Source: Pseudochryseolinea flava
GTDB lineage: Bacteria > Bacteroidota > Bacteroidia > Cytophagales > Cyclobacteriaceae
DNA length: 64,000 nucleotides
Direction: 5' to 3'
Assembly: GCF_003286915.1 (NCBI RefSeq)
Contig: NZ_QMFY01000001.1
Span: 124,001 to 188,000 of the forward strand
The notes below the pieces were generated by a model. That model saw only the letters and a program-made list of their open reading frames with translations, had not been told where the DNA came from and ran no database searches. The translations under genes were made by a program, and so were the position numbers. This document shows positions 36,152 through 44,835 of the stretch, piece by piece. Within the stretch, counting starts at the first letter, position 1; each line of letters starts with the position of its first letter.

Positions 36152-37767
36152 TCTTGATCTCCCGTTTTTGGTTGTTGATCATCAGAACGTTGTTCGCGCG
36201 GAGGACGAGGTTCACGTGGCTGTTGGTTTCCACCTTGACGCTGTTGATTCCCTTGACGCGGCTGACCTTGATTACCTTGGCCTCCTTGGCGATTTTGGTT
36301 TCCCTGATTTCCTTGGCCTCCCTGTCTATTCTGATTTCCTTGACCGCCCTGCTTATTCTGATTTCCTTGATTGCCCTGACCGCCTTGACGATTTTGATTG
36401 CCTTGCTCTCCTTGGCCACCACCTTGACGATTCTGATTTCTCTGTTGCCCCTGACCGCCCTGACGATTCTGATTGCCTTGACGATTTTGATTGCCTTGAT
36501 TTCCTTGCCCCCCCTGACGATTCTGGTTTCCTTGCTGTCCTTGACGTGGCGGCTGATTTTCTCGACGCGGCTGTTGTTGCGTTTGTTGTTTCGGCGCTTG
36601 CTGTTCTGCAGTAGGTTGCGACTGCTCTGCTCCTCCTTCCGGCGCCTGGCCCTCCCGTTGTGGACCTTTCTTTTTCTTCTTCTTATTACGCGACTTGCTC
36701 TTGAACTTCTTGTCCATGCGATCGAGGTCGCTGTTCAACGTACTCGTCGGTATCTTTTCTTCTTCTTGATCGATATCTAAAGTAGCCGGACGTTTTCCCT
36801 CACGATTCATGCGAAGAATGTGATTAACACGTTCGATGTTGACTGGATACCAAGTGTTCTCTTCTTGAAATCCAAACCACATGATCTTTCTAAAAATATC
36901 TGTTTTCTGAAGTGTTGCCTCACCTTTTTCCGTGAGCAACGGTCCTTCAATTTTCGGAATATGCTCCAACGCTTCCATGTACGTATCAAGCTCATAGTTG
37001 AGACAGCACTTGAGCCTTCCGCATTGTCCTGAAAGTTTGCTTGGATTAAGGGAAAGATTTTGATAGCGTGCAGCACTTGTTGCAACGTTTTTAAAATCAC
37101 TCAACCACGTTGAGCAACATAATTCACGTCCGCATACGCCAATACCGCCCAATCGACCTGCTTCTTGACGCAAGCTAATTTGGCGCATCTCTACACGGAT
37201 TTTAAACTCGCCAGCAAGAATCTTGATGAGTTCGCGAAAATCTACGCGATCGTCGGCAGAGTAGTAGAAGGTTGCTTTTGTATTGTCGGCTTGATACTCA
37301 ATGTCCGACAATTTCATTTGCAGTTTGAGGTCACGTGTAATTTCACGTGTGCGGTATAGTGTAGGAAGTTCGCGTTTCTTTACTTCCTCTAACTTTTCAA
37401 GATCTTTTTGCGTTGCTAAACGGTATATTTTTTTGATCTCGTCGTCGTCAGCAATTTTCTTCTTTTGCATTTGAAGACGAACCAATTCACCTTGCATGGA
37501 AACATATCCAACATGGTGACCATTCGGAACTTCAACGACAATAGCATCGCCCGTATGAAGGTTTAATCGTTCTGTATTTCTATAGAATTCTTTCCTTCCG
37601 TTTTTAAAGCGTACTTCTGTAATCGGAAACTTATCTTCTTTTGGCATATCCATGTTAGACAGCCAATCAAACACATTCATTTTATTACAACCACCGGTAC
37701 CACAAGCGCCGTTGTTATTGCAGCCTGCTGTTTTTCCGTTCTTGGTTGTTCCACATGCACATCCCAT
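36148..37767 (-). CDS. ricT: RicT/YaaT-like PSP1 domain protein with Cys-rich N-terminus and Asn-Gln-Gly-Arg tail
   Basis: RicT (YaaT/PSP1) belongs to an iron-sulfur complex that in Bacillus affects RNase Y and development; in Bacteroidota it usually precedes gldH. Residues 1-28 hold many Cys in short Gly/Cys motifs (MGCACGTTKNGKTAGC). The PSP1 core lies at about 40-300 (FYYSADDRVDFRELIK; IGVCGRELCCSTWLSDF; CGRLKCCLNYE). From about residue 340 the tail is first Lys-rich and then consists of degenerate repeats of QGNQNRQGG, about 170 residues in length. Such a tail suggests RNA binding or condensate formation, which is inference. It starts 5 bp after purD. Confidence 0.88.
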   Translation of the reverse strand: MGCACGTTKNGKTAGCNNNGACGTGGCNKMNVFDWLSNMDMPKEDKFPITEVRFKNGRKEFYRNTERLNLHTGDAIVVEVPNGHHVGYVSMQGELVRLQMQKKKIADDDEIKKIYRLATQKDLEKLEEVKKRELPTLYRTREITRDLKLQMKLSDIEYQADNTKATFYYSADDRVDFRELIKILAGEFKIRVEMRQISLRQEAGRLGGIGVCGRELCCSTWLSDFKNVATSAARYQNLSLNPSKLSGQCGRLKCCLNYELDTYMEALEHIPKIEGPLLTEKGEATLQKTDIFRKIMWFGFQEENTWYPVNIERVNHILRMNREGKRPATLDIDQEEEKIPTSTLNSDLDRMDKKFKSKSRNKKKKKKGPQREGQAPEGGAEQSQPTAEQQAPKQQTQQQPRRENQPPRQGQQGNQNRQGGQGNQGNQNRQGNQNRQGGQGQQRNQNRQGGGQGEQGNQNRQGGQGNQGNQNKQGGQGNQNRQGGQGNQGNQNRQGGQGNQGQPRQGNQQRQGGNQQPREPRPPREQRSDDQQPKTGDQE

Positions 37768-37772
37768 CGCAC

Positions 37773-39059
37773 TTAACTTTTATAGTTCATTAAATCCTGG
37801 CCGATGTCTTGTCGATAATACAATCCATCCCAATCAATTTGCGCGGCGGCTGCGTATGCTTTTTTACGAGCATCATCAAGCGAATTTCCTTTGCCTGAAA
37901 TAGCCAACACCCGGCCACCATCGGTAACAACTTTTTGTTGATGTCCTTTAGTTCCTGCGTGAAACACAATCGCCTCGGTTTTCTTTTCCAAGCCGTTAAT
38001 TTCTTTCCCGCGTTCGTAGTCGCCAGGGTAACCGCCGGATACCAATGCCAGTGTAACAACATGGCTATCGTCTATTTCAATTGTTTTTTCTTTTAAGCCC
38101 GTGCCTGCAGCTGCCACCAGAAGATCGAGAAAATCGCTTTTGATTCTCGGCATGACCGCTTGTGTTTCCGGATCACCCATCCGCGCATTGTACTCGATCA
38201 CGTACGGCACGCCACCAACATTCATGATACCCACAAAAATGAATCCTTTGTAAGGAATACCTTCTTTGTGAAGTGCATCAATCGTCGGCTTCACGACTTC
38301 AGTTTCTACGCGTTTCATAAATACCGTATTGGCAAACACAACAGGCGAAACAGCGCCCATGCCACCGGTATTCGGTCCTGTGTCGCCTTCGCCAATGCGC
38401 TTGTAATCCTTCGCTTCAGGAAGAATCACATAATCTTTTCCATCGGTGAGCACAAACACAGATACTTCTATTCCGCTGAGGAACTCTTCAATCAATACCT
38501 TCGCACTTGCTTCACCAAATTTCTTGTTCACCAGCATGTCCTTTAAGACTGCTTTTGCTTCCGCCTGACTAAGGCTGATGATCACACCCTTACCAGCAGC
38601 CAATCCATCGGCTTTCAATACGATTGGTGGCTTGCATGTTGAGATATAATCGAATGCTGGATCAAGGTCGTTGGCGGTAAACGTTCTTGCTTTCGCGGTA
38701 GGAATACCGTTGCGAAGCATAAACTGCTTAGAAAAGTCTTTGCTGCCTTCCAATTGAGCGCCAAGTTTTCCTGGGCCAATCATGGGAATATCTTTGAGCG
38801 ATGAGTCTGCTTCAAAGTAATCGCGAATACCTTCAACGAGTGGGCCTTCAGGACCGACCACCACGAGTGAAATGGATTCGTCTTTGCAGAACTGTCCAAG
38901 CTTCGCGAAATCATTGATCGCTATGGGTACATTTTGAGCTACCTCGGCTGTACCAGTGTTACCGGGGGCGACATATATTTTGCCACAAAGTGGGCTTTGG
39001 CTAATCTTCCAGGCAAGAGCATGCTCTCTACCTCCATTACCAATCACGAGAACGTTCAT
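37773..39059 (-). CDS. purD: Phosphoribosylamine-glycine ligase (GAR synthetase)
   Basis: PurD ligates glycine to phosphoribosylamine with ATP in purine synthesis. The N-terminal VLVIGNGGREHALAWK, the ATP-grasp part PIVLKADGLAAGKGV, and GPNTGGMGAVSP with YNARMGDPETQA identify it. The 428-residue length is right. On the minus strand TATCTTTG (39085-39078) precedes the start by about 20 bp and matches the Bacteroidota -7 element. ricT and gldH follow in the same direction. Confidence 0.97.
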   Translation of the reverse strand: MNVLVIGNGGREHALAWKISQSPLCGKIYVAPGNTGTAEVAQNVPIAINDFAKLGQFCKDESISLVVVGPEGPLVEGIRDYFEADSSLKDIPMIGPGKLGAQLEGSKDFSKQFMLRNGIPTAKARTFTANDLDPAFDYISTCKPPIVLKADGLAAGKGVIISLSQAEAKAVLKDMLVNKKFGEASAKVLIEEFLSGIEVSVFVLTDGKDYVILPEAKDYKRIGEGDTGPNTGGMGAVSPVVFANTVFMKRVETEVVKPTIDALHKEGIPYKGFIFVGIMNVGGVPYVIEYNARMGDPETQAVMPRIKSDFLDLLVAAAGTGLKEKTIEIDDSHVVTLALVSGGYPGDYERGKEINGLEKKTEAIVFHAGTKGHQQKVVTDGGRVLAISGKGNSLDDARKKAYAAAAQIDWDGLYYRQDIGQDLMNYKS

Positions 39060-39077
39060 TCAGGTTGGGTTGAACCC

Positions 39078-39085
39078 CAAAGATA
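39078..39085 (-). promoter_or_regulatory. purD promoter -7 element
   Basis: TATCTTTG on the minus strand fits TAnnTTTG, 19 bp before the purD ATG. No well-spaced -33 element was found. Confidence 0.5.
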
Positions 39086-39111
39086 ACCGCGAAATCGGTT
39101 AAATAAAACCC

Positions 39112-39150
39112 AAAAAAAGACCCCGGCAACGTGTTCGCTTCCGGGGTCTT
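39112..39150 (-). terminator. recQ intrinsic terminator
   Basis: AAGACCCCGG (39117-39126) and CCGGGGTCTT (39141-39150) form a 10-bp stem. On the minus strand a T-run of about seven follows. It lies 20 nt beyond the recQ stop. Confidence 0.9.
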
Positions 39151-39169
39151 CAAGTCCTAATGTAAACTC

Positions 39170-41392
39170 CTAATTGGCGTATTCCGACATGAATTTGATA
39201 CGCATCAACCGAATCTCCTCTTCGGAGTAGTCGCCCATCGAATCATCATTCAAGGCAGCCTCAATGCTATCCGTATCGGCATTCATGAAGTAATCATGGA
39301 TGTCTTCCTGCTTATGTGAGTCTATCACCTGATCAATGTAGTAGTTCAAATTCAGTTTTGTTCCAGAGTAGCAAATGTTCTCGATCTCTGTCAACATATC
39401 TTCGAACGAAAGCGTGGTCGTTTCGGCAATCTCCTCCAAATCCACTTTCCTGTCGATTTGTTGAATGATGAAGATTTTAGTTTTCGATTTATTGACCGAC
39501 GACTTTACAACAACATCGTTGGCTGTTTCAATATCATTGTCGTCGACATATTGTTGTATTGTTTCTAAAAACTCTTTACCAAACTTATTCACCTTACCCA
39601 TACCCACACCGTTCACTTGTGCGAGATCTTCTTTTGTGGTTGGATAAGTCGTGGCCATTTCTTCCAGTGACGGATCTTGGAAGATCACGTATGGTGGAAG
39701 ATCTTTTTCTTTTGCAATCTTCTTGCGAAGCGCCTTCAGTATCTCGAACAGCTTAACATCATACGACTTCGCATTCACGGGAGCCTTCTCTGCTGATTCC
39801 TCCTCCTCATCGATATCGGTTGTGAAATCATGATCACGTGCGAGTTCCACTGGATGAGGATGCTTCATGAATTCAGTACCTTTCGCTGTAACCCTCAACG
39901 CGCCGATGTTATCGATATCTTTCTCAAGGTATTGATATATCAACGCTTGACGAATTACTGACTTCCAGTAATCTACGTCCTCATCACTTCCTTTGCCGTA
40001 TACAGCAAGATCGAAATGACCATAGCTCTTCACGTATTCATCTTCAACACCGCGAATAACATTCACCAAGTGATTTAATCCGAAGCGTTCGTTAGTAAGT
40101 TTTGTTGTTTGAATAACAAGCTTCACAGCATCTGTTCCATCGAAGCGCTCACGAGGATGAACGCAATTGTCGCACATGCCGCAGTTCTCTTGCTTATATT
40201 CTTCACCGAAATAGTGAAGGAGTTGTCTTCGGCGACACACGGGTGACTCCGCATAGTATTCCATTTCCTGTAACAGGATGCGCGCATTCTCGCGCTCTTG
40301 CACAGGTTTATCTTTGTTGAATTTTTCGAGCTTGTTCAAGTCGTTATGACTGTAGAACATCAAACAGTGTCCTTCAAGTCCATCACGGCCAGAGCGACCA
40401 GTTTCTTGGTAATAGCCTTCAAGAGATTTTGGAACATCATAGTGCACCACGAAGCGAACATCTGGCTTGTCGATTCCCATACCAAATGCGATCGTTGCTA
40501 CGATGATATCAACTTCTTCATTTAAGAAATCATCCTGATTTTTCATACGCACGTCTGGATCTAAACCAGCGTGGTAAGGTGCAGCTTTGAAACCGTTTAC
40601 ATTGAGAAGCTGTGCGATCTCTTCTACTTTCTTTCTGCTAAGACAATAGATTACACCTGACTTTCCTTTATTGTCTTTCAGGAATTTGATCAGTTGTTTC
40701 TTCGTTTCTTTTTTAGGGCGAACTTCGTAGAAGAGATTTTTTCTATTGAAAGATGAAATGAAGACATCGGCTTCTTCCATCTGCAAGTTCTTCTGAATGT
40801 CGATTTGGACTTTCGGTGTTGCTGTTGCCGTGAGTGCGATCACGGGCATATCACCGAGGTTCTGAATCATAGTTTTAATTCTTCTATACTCAGGGCGGAA
40901 GTCATGCCCCCACTCGGATATACAGTGCGCTTCATCAATGGCAACAAACGAGACATTTACTTTCTTGAGAAATTCGATTGTCTCTTCTTTATTGAGTGAC
41001 TCAGGTGCAACGTAAAGAAGTTTTACGTTGCCGTTCATACATTCTTTTTTGAGTTTAGTGATTTCCCCTTTGCTTAGCGTAGAGTTCATGAAGCGAGCGT
41101 TGATGCCGTACGCGTTCATTTGATCTACTTGATTTTTCATGAGGGCAATAAGCGGGGAGATTACGATGGCAAGACCATTCGTAACCATGGCTGGCAACTG
41201 ATAGCATAAAGATTTACCAGCGCCAGTAGGCATAATGACAAAAGTATTTTTTCCTTCCAGTAAATTCCGGATGATAGTCTCTTGATTTCCTCGGAACTGA
41301 CTGTAACCGAAAATTTCCTTGAGTCTTTCTTTTAACGCGTCTTTCTCTTCGACCAACATCATTTCGTCTTGATAAATTGTATCTTTGCCCAT
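39170..41392 (-). CDS. recQ: ATP-dependent DNA helicase RecQ
   Basis: The 740-residue protein has the RecQ motifs: Q-motif FGYSQFRGNQ, Walker A MPTGAGKSLCYQLPA, DEAH in AIDEAHCISEWGHDFRPEY, motif VI HYDVPKSLEGYYQETGRSGRDG, the zinc domain CRRRQLLHYF with CGMCDNC, a winged helix, and an HRDC domain at about 550-620. A C-terminal part beyond HRDC is acidic (DDNDIETANDV; DSIEAALNDDSMGDYSEEE). It unwinds DNA from 3' to 5' in recombination and fork repair. The ATG at 41392 lies only 4 nt after a TAGCTTTG element, so the transcript is probably leaderless. Confidence 0.97.
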   Translation of the reverse strand: MGKDTIYQDEMMLVEEKDALKERLKEIFGYSQFRGNQETIIRNLLEGKNTFVIMPTGAGKSLCYQLPAMVTNGLAIVISPLIALMKNQVDQMNAYGINARFMNSTLSKGEITKLKKECMNGNVKLLYVAPESLNKEETIEFLKKVNVSFVAIDEAHCISEWGHDFRPEYRRIKTMIQNLGDMPVIALTATATPKVQIDIQKNLQMEEADVFISSFNRKNLFYEVRPKKETKKQLIKFLKDNKGKSGVIYCLSRKKVEEIAQLLNVNGFKAAPYHAGLDPDVRMKNQDDFLNEEVDIIVATIAFGMGIDKPDVRFVVHYDVPKSLEGYYQETGRSGRDGLEGHCLMFYSHNDLNKLEKFNKDKPVQERENARILLQEMEYYAESPVCRRRQLLHYFGEEYKQENCGMCDNCVHPRERFDGTDAVKLVIQTTKLTNERFGLNHLVNVIRGVEDEYVKSYGHFDLAVYGKGSDEDVDYWKSVIRQALIYQYLEKDIDNIGALRVTAKGTEFMKHPHPVELARDHDFTTDIDEEEESAEKAPVNAKSYDVKLFEILKALRKKIAKEKDLPPYVIFQDPSLEEMATTYPTTKEDLAQVNGVGMGKVNKFGKEFLETIQQYVDDNDIETANDVVVKSSVNKSKTKIFIIQQIDRKVDLEEIAETTTLSFEDMLTEIENICYSGTKLNLNYYIDQVIDSHKQEDIHDYFMNADTDSIEAALNDDSMGDYSEEEIRLMRIKFMSEYAN

Positions 41393-41396
41393 AGGA

Positions 41397-41410
41397 CAAA
41401 GCTAACTTTG
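41397..41410. promoter_or_regulatory. Symmetric divergent promoter of recQ and kdsD
   Basis: CAAAGCTAACTTTG contains TAACTTTG on the plus strand (41403-41410) and TAGCTTTG on the minus strand (41404-41397), two TAnnTTTG elements sharing their TA bases. The gap between the recQ ATG and the kdsD TTG is 26 bp, so both messages would have almost no leader. Confidence 0.6.
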
Positions 41411-41418
41411 AAAAGGAA

Positions 41419-42387
41419 TTGAATTTAGTAAAAAATATTAAAAAAATTGCACAGGATGTGTTAATAAATGAATCCCGAGCAATTCACAATCTCATCAATT
41501 TTATTGATGACAACTTCGAAGCTTGTGTAAAAGAAATTTATTCTACAAAAGGGCGAGTTGTCATTACAGGCGTTGGCAAGAGTGCCATTATTGCCAATAA
41601 AATTGTTGCTACGTTGAACTCTACTGGAACGCCTTCAATTTTCATGCACGCTGCAGATGCGATTCATGGCGATCTTGGCATGATTCAAAAAGATGATATC
41701 GTGATTTGTATTTCCAAGAGTGGAAACACACCCGAGATCCGCGTTCTAGTTCCGTTATTGAAACGAAGAGGTTCAAAGCTTGTTGCCCTTGTGAGCAACA
41801 CAAATTCATATTTAGCACAGCAAGCCGATTTCTTGTTAAATGCAACGATTGCAGAGGAAGCTTGTCCTCACAATCTCGCACCCACGACAAGCACGACAGC
41901 ACACCTTGCTCTTGGAGACGCACTCGCGGTGTGTTTATTGGAGCTTCGCGATTTTTCGAGCAAAGATTTTGCAGAGTATCATCCCGGAGGATCATTGGGC
42001 AAACAACTCTACCTCAAAGTGTCTGACATTTACACACACAATCAGCTTCCCGCGGTAACGCCACACACATCCCTGAAAGATGTTATCCTTGAAATTTCCT
42101 CGAAAAGGCTAGGTTGTACGGCTGTTTTATCACCGGACAATAAATTGATGGGGCTCATCACTGACGGGGACCTTCGTCGAATGCTGCAAAAAAATTCCAA
42201 CCTAACAGATGTAAAGGCGAGCGATATCATGTCGACCAAGCCGAAGACCATTGAAAAAGATGAATATGCGGTCAAAGCCTTACATCAAATGCAAGAGGCA
42301 AATATCACACAACTTGTGGTTGTCGATGGCGAAAAAGTTGCGGGATTTATACATTTGCATGACCTACTCAAAGAAGGAATCATTTAA
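41419..42387 (+). CDS. kdsD: Arabinose-5-phosphate isomerase
   Basis: KdsD converts ribulose 5-phosphate to arabinose 5-phosphate, the first step of Kdo synthesis for lipopolysaccharide. The SIS domain has GRVVITGVGKSAIIANKI and CISKSGNTPEI; two CBS domains follow (GCTAVLSPDNKLMGLITDGDLRRML and QLVVVDGEKVAGFIHLHDLL). No ATG fits; the start is TTG at 41419, since KNIKKIAQDVLINESRAIHNL aligns with family N-termini. GTG at 41458 is an alternative. The active-site region before CBS contains EYHPGGSLGK. The divergent promoter is 9 bp upstream. Confidence 0.93.
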   Translation: MNLVKNIKKIAQDVLINESRAIHNLINFIDDNFEACVKEIYSTKGRVVITGVGKSAIIANKIVATLNSTGTPSIFMHAADAIHGDLGMIQKDDIVICISKSGNTPEIRVLVPLLKRRGSKLVALVSNTNSYLAQQADFLLNATIAEEACPHNLAPTTSTTAHLALGDALAVCLLELRDFSSKDFAEYHPGGSLGKQLYLKVSDIYTHNQLPAVTPHTSLKDVILEISSKRLGCTAVLSPDNKLMGLITDGDLRRMLQKNSNLTDVKASDIMSTKPKTIEKDEYAVKALHQMQEANITQLVVVDGEKVAGFIHLHDLLKEGII

Positions 42388-42459
42388 ATTGCGCAGAAAT
42401 TCTTTGTAAAAATTTTGTGACACACCTCATTTACGAAACGTCTTACGTTTAAAATCCGA

Positions 42460-43539
42460 ATGAACAAAAATTTATATGTAGTACTGATGGCTGGTGGCGT
42501 CGGCGTACGCTTTTGGCCATACAGTCGTAACTCAAAGCCGAAACAATTTCTGGACGTACTTGGCACCGGAAGAACATTACTTCAATCAACGATCGATCGC
42601 TTCTTGCCGATTTGCCCGGTTGAAAACATATACGTCGTTACGCATGAAGAACACACTGCATTGGTGAAAGAACAACTTCCTCAATTAGGGAGTCATCAAA
42701 TTCTTTCCGAACCGATGCGTAAAAATACCGCTGCTTGTATTGCGTATGCGAGCTACAAAATCGCTCAGCAAAACAGTGAAGCCGTAATTGTCGTGACGCC
42801 ATCCGATCATTTGATCCTGCGCGAAGAAGAATTTCAAGAAGTTATTCGCAAGGCAGCAGATCAAGCAAAAAGTCAAGACAAACTTATCACCCTTGGAATT
42901 TCACCGACAAGACCTGAAACAGGTTACGGTTATATTCAATATCACACCGAGAAATCTTTTGCAAAGAAAGTGAAAACCTTCACGGAGAAACCTGAGCTTT
43001 CGCTAGCAAAGAAATTTCTTGAAAGCGGTGACTTCGTATGGAACTCTGGAATTTTTATTTGGGGCGTTCAAGCCATTCTCCAAGCGTTTCACCTTTACTT
43101 ACCAGAGATGGCGGAAGTATTCGACGAACAAGTTAAAGCACGGCTCAACACGAACGACGAACGCGAAGCTATTCTTAGCGCTTACTCGCAATGTAAAAGT
43201 GTGTCCATCGATTACGGAATCATGGAAAAAGCACAAAACGTTTTCGTCTGTTTAGGAAATTTCAATTGGTCTGACCTCGGCTCGTGGGGATCAATTCACG
43301 AAATCTCTTCGAAAGACGAAAACAATAACGCGATCAGCGCCAACGCCATTACGTACGAATCACGCAATTGCATTGTTAAAGGTTCACCTGATAAACTGAT
43401 CGTTGTTCAAGGTTTGAACGGCTATCTGGTTGGCGAATTTGGCAACGTGGTAATCGTCTGTGAAAAAGACCGCGAAGATCAGTTTAGACGCTTCGTGAAC
43501 GACGTAAAGGCAAGACCTAATTCAGGGGAATATATTTAA
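42460..43539 (+). CDS. manC: Mannose-1-phosphate guanylyltransferase
   Basis: The enzyme forms GDP-mannose from mannose 1-phosphate and GTP. The nucleotide-binding motif LMAGGVGVRFWPYSRNSKPKQF lies near residue 9-30, and EPMRKNTAACI, TPSDHLI, TEKPELSLAKKF and FNWSDLGSWGS follow. The 359 residues correspond to the short, monofunctional form without an isomerase domain. It probably feeds the polysaccharide pathway or protein glycosylation (DUF2723). Directly after the TAA at 43537-43539 begins a heptad array. Confidence 0.94.
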   Translation: MNKNLYVVLMAGGVGVRFWPYSRNSKPKQFLDVLGTGRTLLQSTIDRFLPICPVENIYVVTHEEHTALVKEQLPQLGSHQILSEPMRKNTAACIAYASYKIAQQNSEAVIVVTPSDHLILREEEFQEVIRKAADQAKSQDKLITLGISPTRPETGYGYIQYHTEKSFAKKVKTFTEKPELSLAKKFLESGDFVWNSGIFIWGVQAILQAFHLYLPEMAEVFDEQVKARLNTNDEREAILSAYSQCKSVSIDYGIMEKAQNVFVCLGNFNWSDLGSWGSIHEISSKDENNNAISANAITYESRNCIVKGSPDKLIVVQGLNGYLVGEFGNVVIVCEKDREDQFRRFVNDVKARPNSGEYI

Positions 43540-43618
43540 GTTTAAAGTTCAAAGTTCAAAGTTCAAAGTTTTGCTACATAGACATAGAAGACTTTGAACT
43601 TTATAACTTCAACTTTAA
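43540..43618. repeat. Inverted pair of heptad arrays after manC (word GTTCAAA)
   Basis: From the base after the manC stop: GTTTAAA, GTTCAAA, GTTCAAA, GTTCAAA (43540-43567). After 23 nt follows ACTTTGA, ACTTTAT, AACTTCA, ACTTTAA (43591-43618). The second arm is the reverse complement of the first in word content, so they can pair. Confidence 0.75.
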
Positions 43619-43639
43619 TCTACTTGCGAAATCCATTTA

Positions 43640-43729
43640 GGTTAAAAGTCTAAGGTTTGAAGTTTTGTTACAGATGTACATTAAAGAACTTTAAACTTTT
43701 AACCTTAAACTTTAAACTTTGCACTTTCC
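43640..43729. repeat. Inverted pair of heptad arrays ending on the nucleotidyltransferase stop
   Basis: Left arm GGTTAAA, AGTCTAA, GGTTTGA, AGTTTTG (43640-43667); right arm ACTTTAA, ACTTTTA, ACCTTAA, ACTTTAA, ACTTTGC, ACTTTCC (43688-43729). The last unit touches the complement of the stop codon at 43730. With the pair at 43540-43618, these arrays occupy most of the 190 bp between the two convergent genes. Confidence 0.75.
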
Positions 43730-44647
43730 TTACCAAAGCACCTCAGGATAGTCTCCCTTCTTAATCAATTCCTTGATCTTTGAAGAAACTTCTTCCTTAT
43801 CTTCTTTATAGGTAACACCGAACCAGATATTTCCGCCACCGAGTACTTTTACTTTTCCTTTACCTGTTTGAATCATTTGATTGGCAATGAGGGGAACGTA
43901 AAATTCTGACTTAAGATTATCGTGATTGGTTTTCAAAAATTCATCAAACATTTCTGATGCAACATCCAATACGTTTGGACGGAAGCCCCAGAAGTTCATC
44001 GACGTTGGCGCAGTTGCGCTTAACTCTCGATCACCCTCCTTCTCTTTCGAAATGATCTTTCCATTTTCCTTCACAATGGTTGTGCGCTCAACAACAGATT
44101 TTAAGTAACCGTCTGCATCAGCTTCACCTACACCACGCGAAACACTTCCATGCTCAGAGAGAACGTTCTTCAACGTGAAACCTACCATCGCGTGTGAACC
44201 AGTAGTATCGTTGTTGAAAAAGTCAGCCATGGCCGCGAAAGAATCTTTACCATAAAAATCATCGGCGTTGATCGCGACGAATGGTTCTTTCAAAACATCT
44301 TTTGCGCATAACACGGCATGCCCTGTTCCCCATGGCTTGACACGCTCTGCATTTTGATATTCCGCAGGGATCATTTTATCGAGTGACTGCACCACATACG
44401 CTACTTCAACTTTGCCTTCAAGTTTCGGTTGAAATTTTTCGCGCACGATGTCTTTGATTTCATCACGAACGATGAACACTACTTTCGTAAAACCGGCACG
44501 TACAGCATCGAAGAGCGAATAATCCATTATTGTTTCACCGTTCGGCCCAAAGCCGTCGATTTGTTTAATACCACCGTAACGGCTTCCCATGCCGGCAGCG
44601 AGGACGAGTAAGGCTATATTTTTGCGTGTGCGATTTGGTGTGTCCAT
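43730..44647 (-). CDS. NDP-sugar nucleotidyltransferase family protein
   Basis: The N-terminal LLVLAAGMGSRYGGIKQIDG is the nucleotide-binding loop of sugar-1-phosphate nucleotidyltransferases. AVLCAKDVLKEPFVAINADDFYG gives the central catalytic block. The length is 305 residues. Members in Bacteroidota act in amino-sugar or hexose activation, but the substrate is not fixed. Convergent with manC and divergent from the sugar transporter (188 bp apart). Palindromes in that gap may control it. Confidence 0.85.
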   Translation of the reverse strand: MDTPNRTRKNIALLVLAAGMGSRYGGIKQIDGFGPNGETIMDYSLFDAVRAGFTKVVFIVRDEIKDIVREKFQPKLEGKVEVAYVVQSLDKMIPAEYQNAERVKPWGTGHAVLCAKDVLKEPFVAINADDFYGKDSFAAMADFFNNDTTGSHAMVGFTLKNVLSEHGSVSRGVGEADADGYLKSVVERTTIVKENGKIISKEKEGDRELSATAPTSMNFWGFRPNVLDVASEMFDEFLKTNHDNLKSEFYVPLIANQMIQTGKGKVKVLGGGNIWFGVTYKEDKEEVSSKIKELIKKGDYPEVLW

Positions 44648-44671
44648 TATTGTTTCTTTTATTTAAAACTG

Positions 44672-44685
44672 TGTTTGCGCAAACA
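44672..44685. promoter_or_regulatory. Palindrome between nucleotidyltransferase and MFS transporter genes
   Basis: TGTTTGCGCAAACA is a perfect 14-bp palindrome, 25 bp upstream of the nucleotidyltransferase ATG. Its form is like operators of LacI-type repressors with a central CG. No regulator gene is adjacent, so identity is open. Confidence 0.45.
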
Positions 44686-44768
44686 TTAAGCTAAAATTGA
44701 TATTTTGAAGCTTTATCGAATTCAAAAAACGCTATTTGGGCGCAAATTAAAGGATTCTAATTAAACAT

Positions 44769-44787
44769 TGTGTGCGAAAGGCACACA
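44769..44787. promoter_or_regulatory. Inverted repeat before the MFS transporter gene
   Basis: TGTGTGC (44769-44775) and GCACACA (44781-44787) are perfect inverse copies around GAAAG, about 48 bp before the ATG at 44836. It could be an operator or a small hairpin in the leader. Confidence 0.4.
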
Positions 44788-44835
44788 TTTAGCGAAGCAA
44801 ACAAATACCTCAACCTTTAACCTATACCACGCATC

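Noticed and set aside
36154-36780. 208-codon plus-strand ORF rich in Leu, Ile, Thr and Ser
   Set aside because: It is the antisense shadow of the QGNQNRQGG repeats of RicT; its hydrophobic repeats come from the complementary codons.
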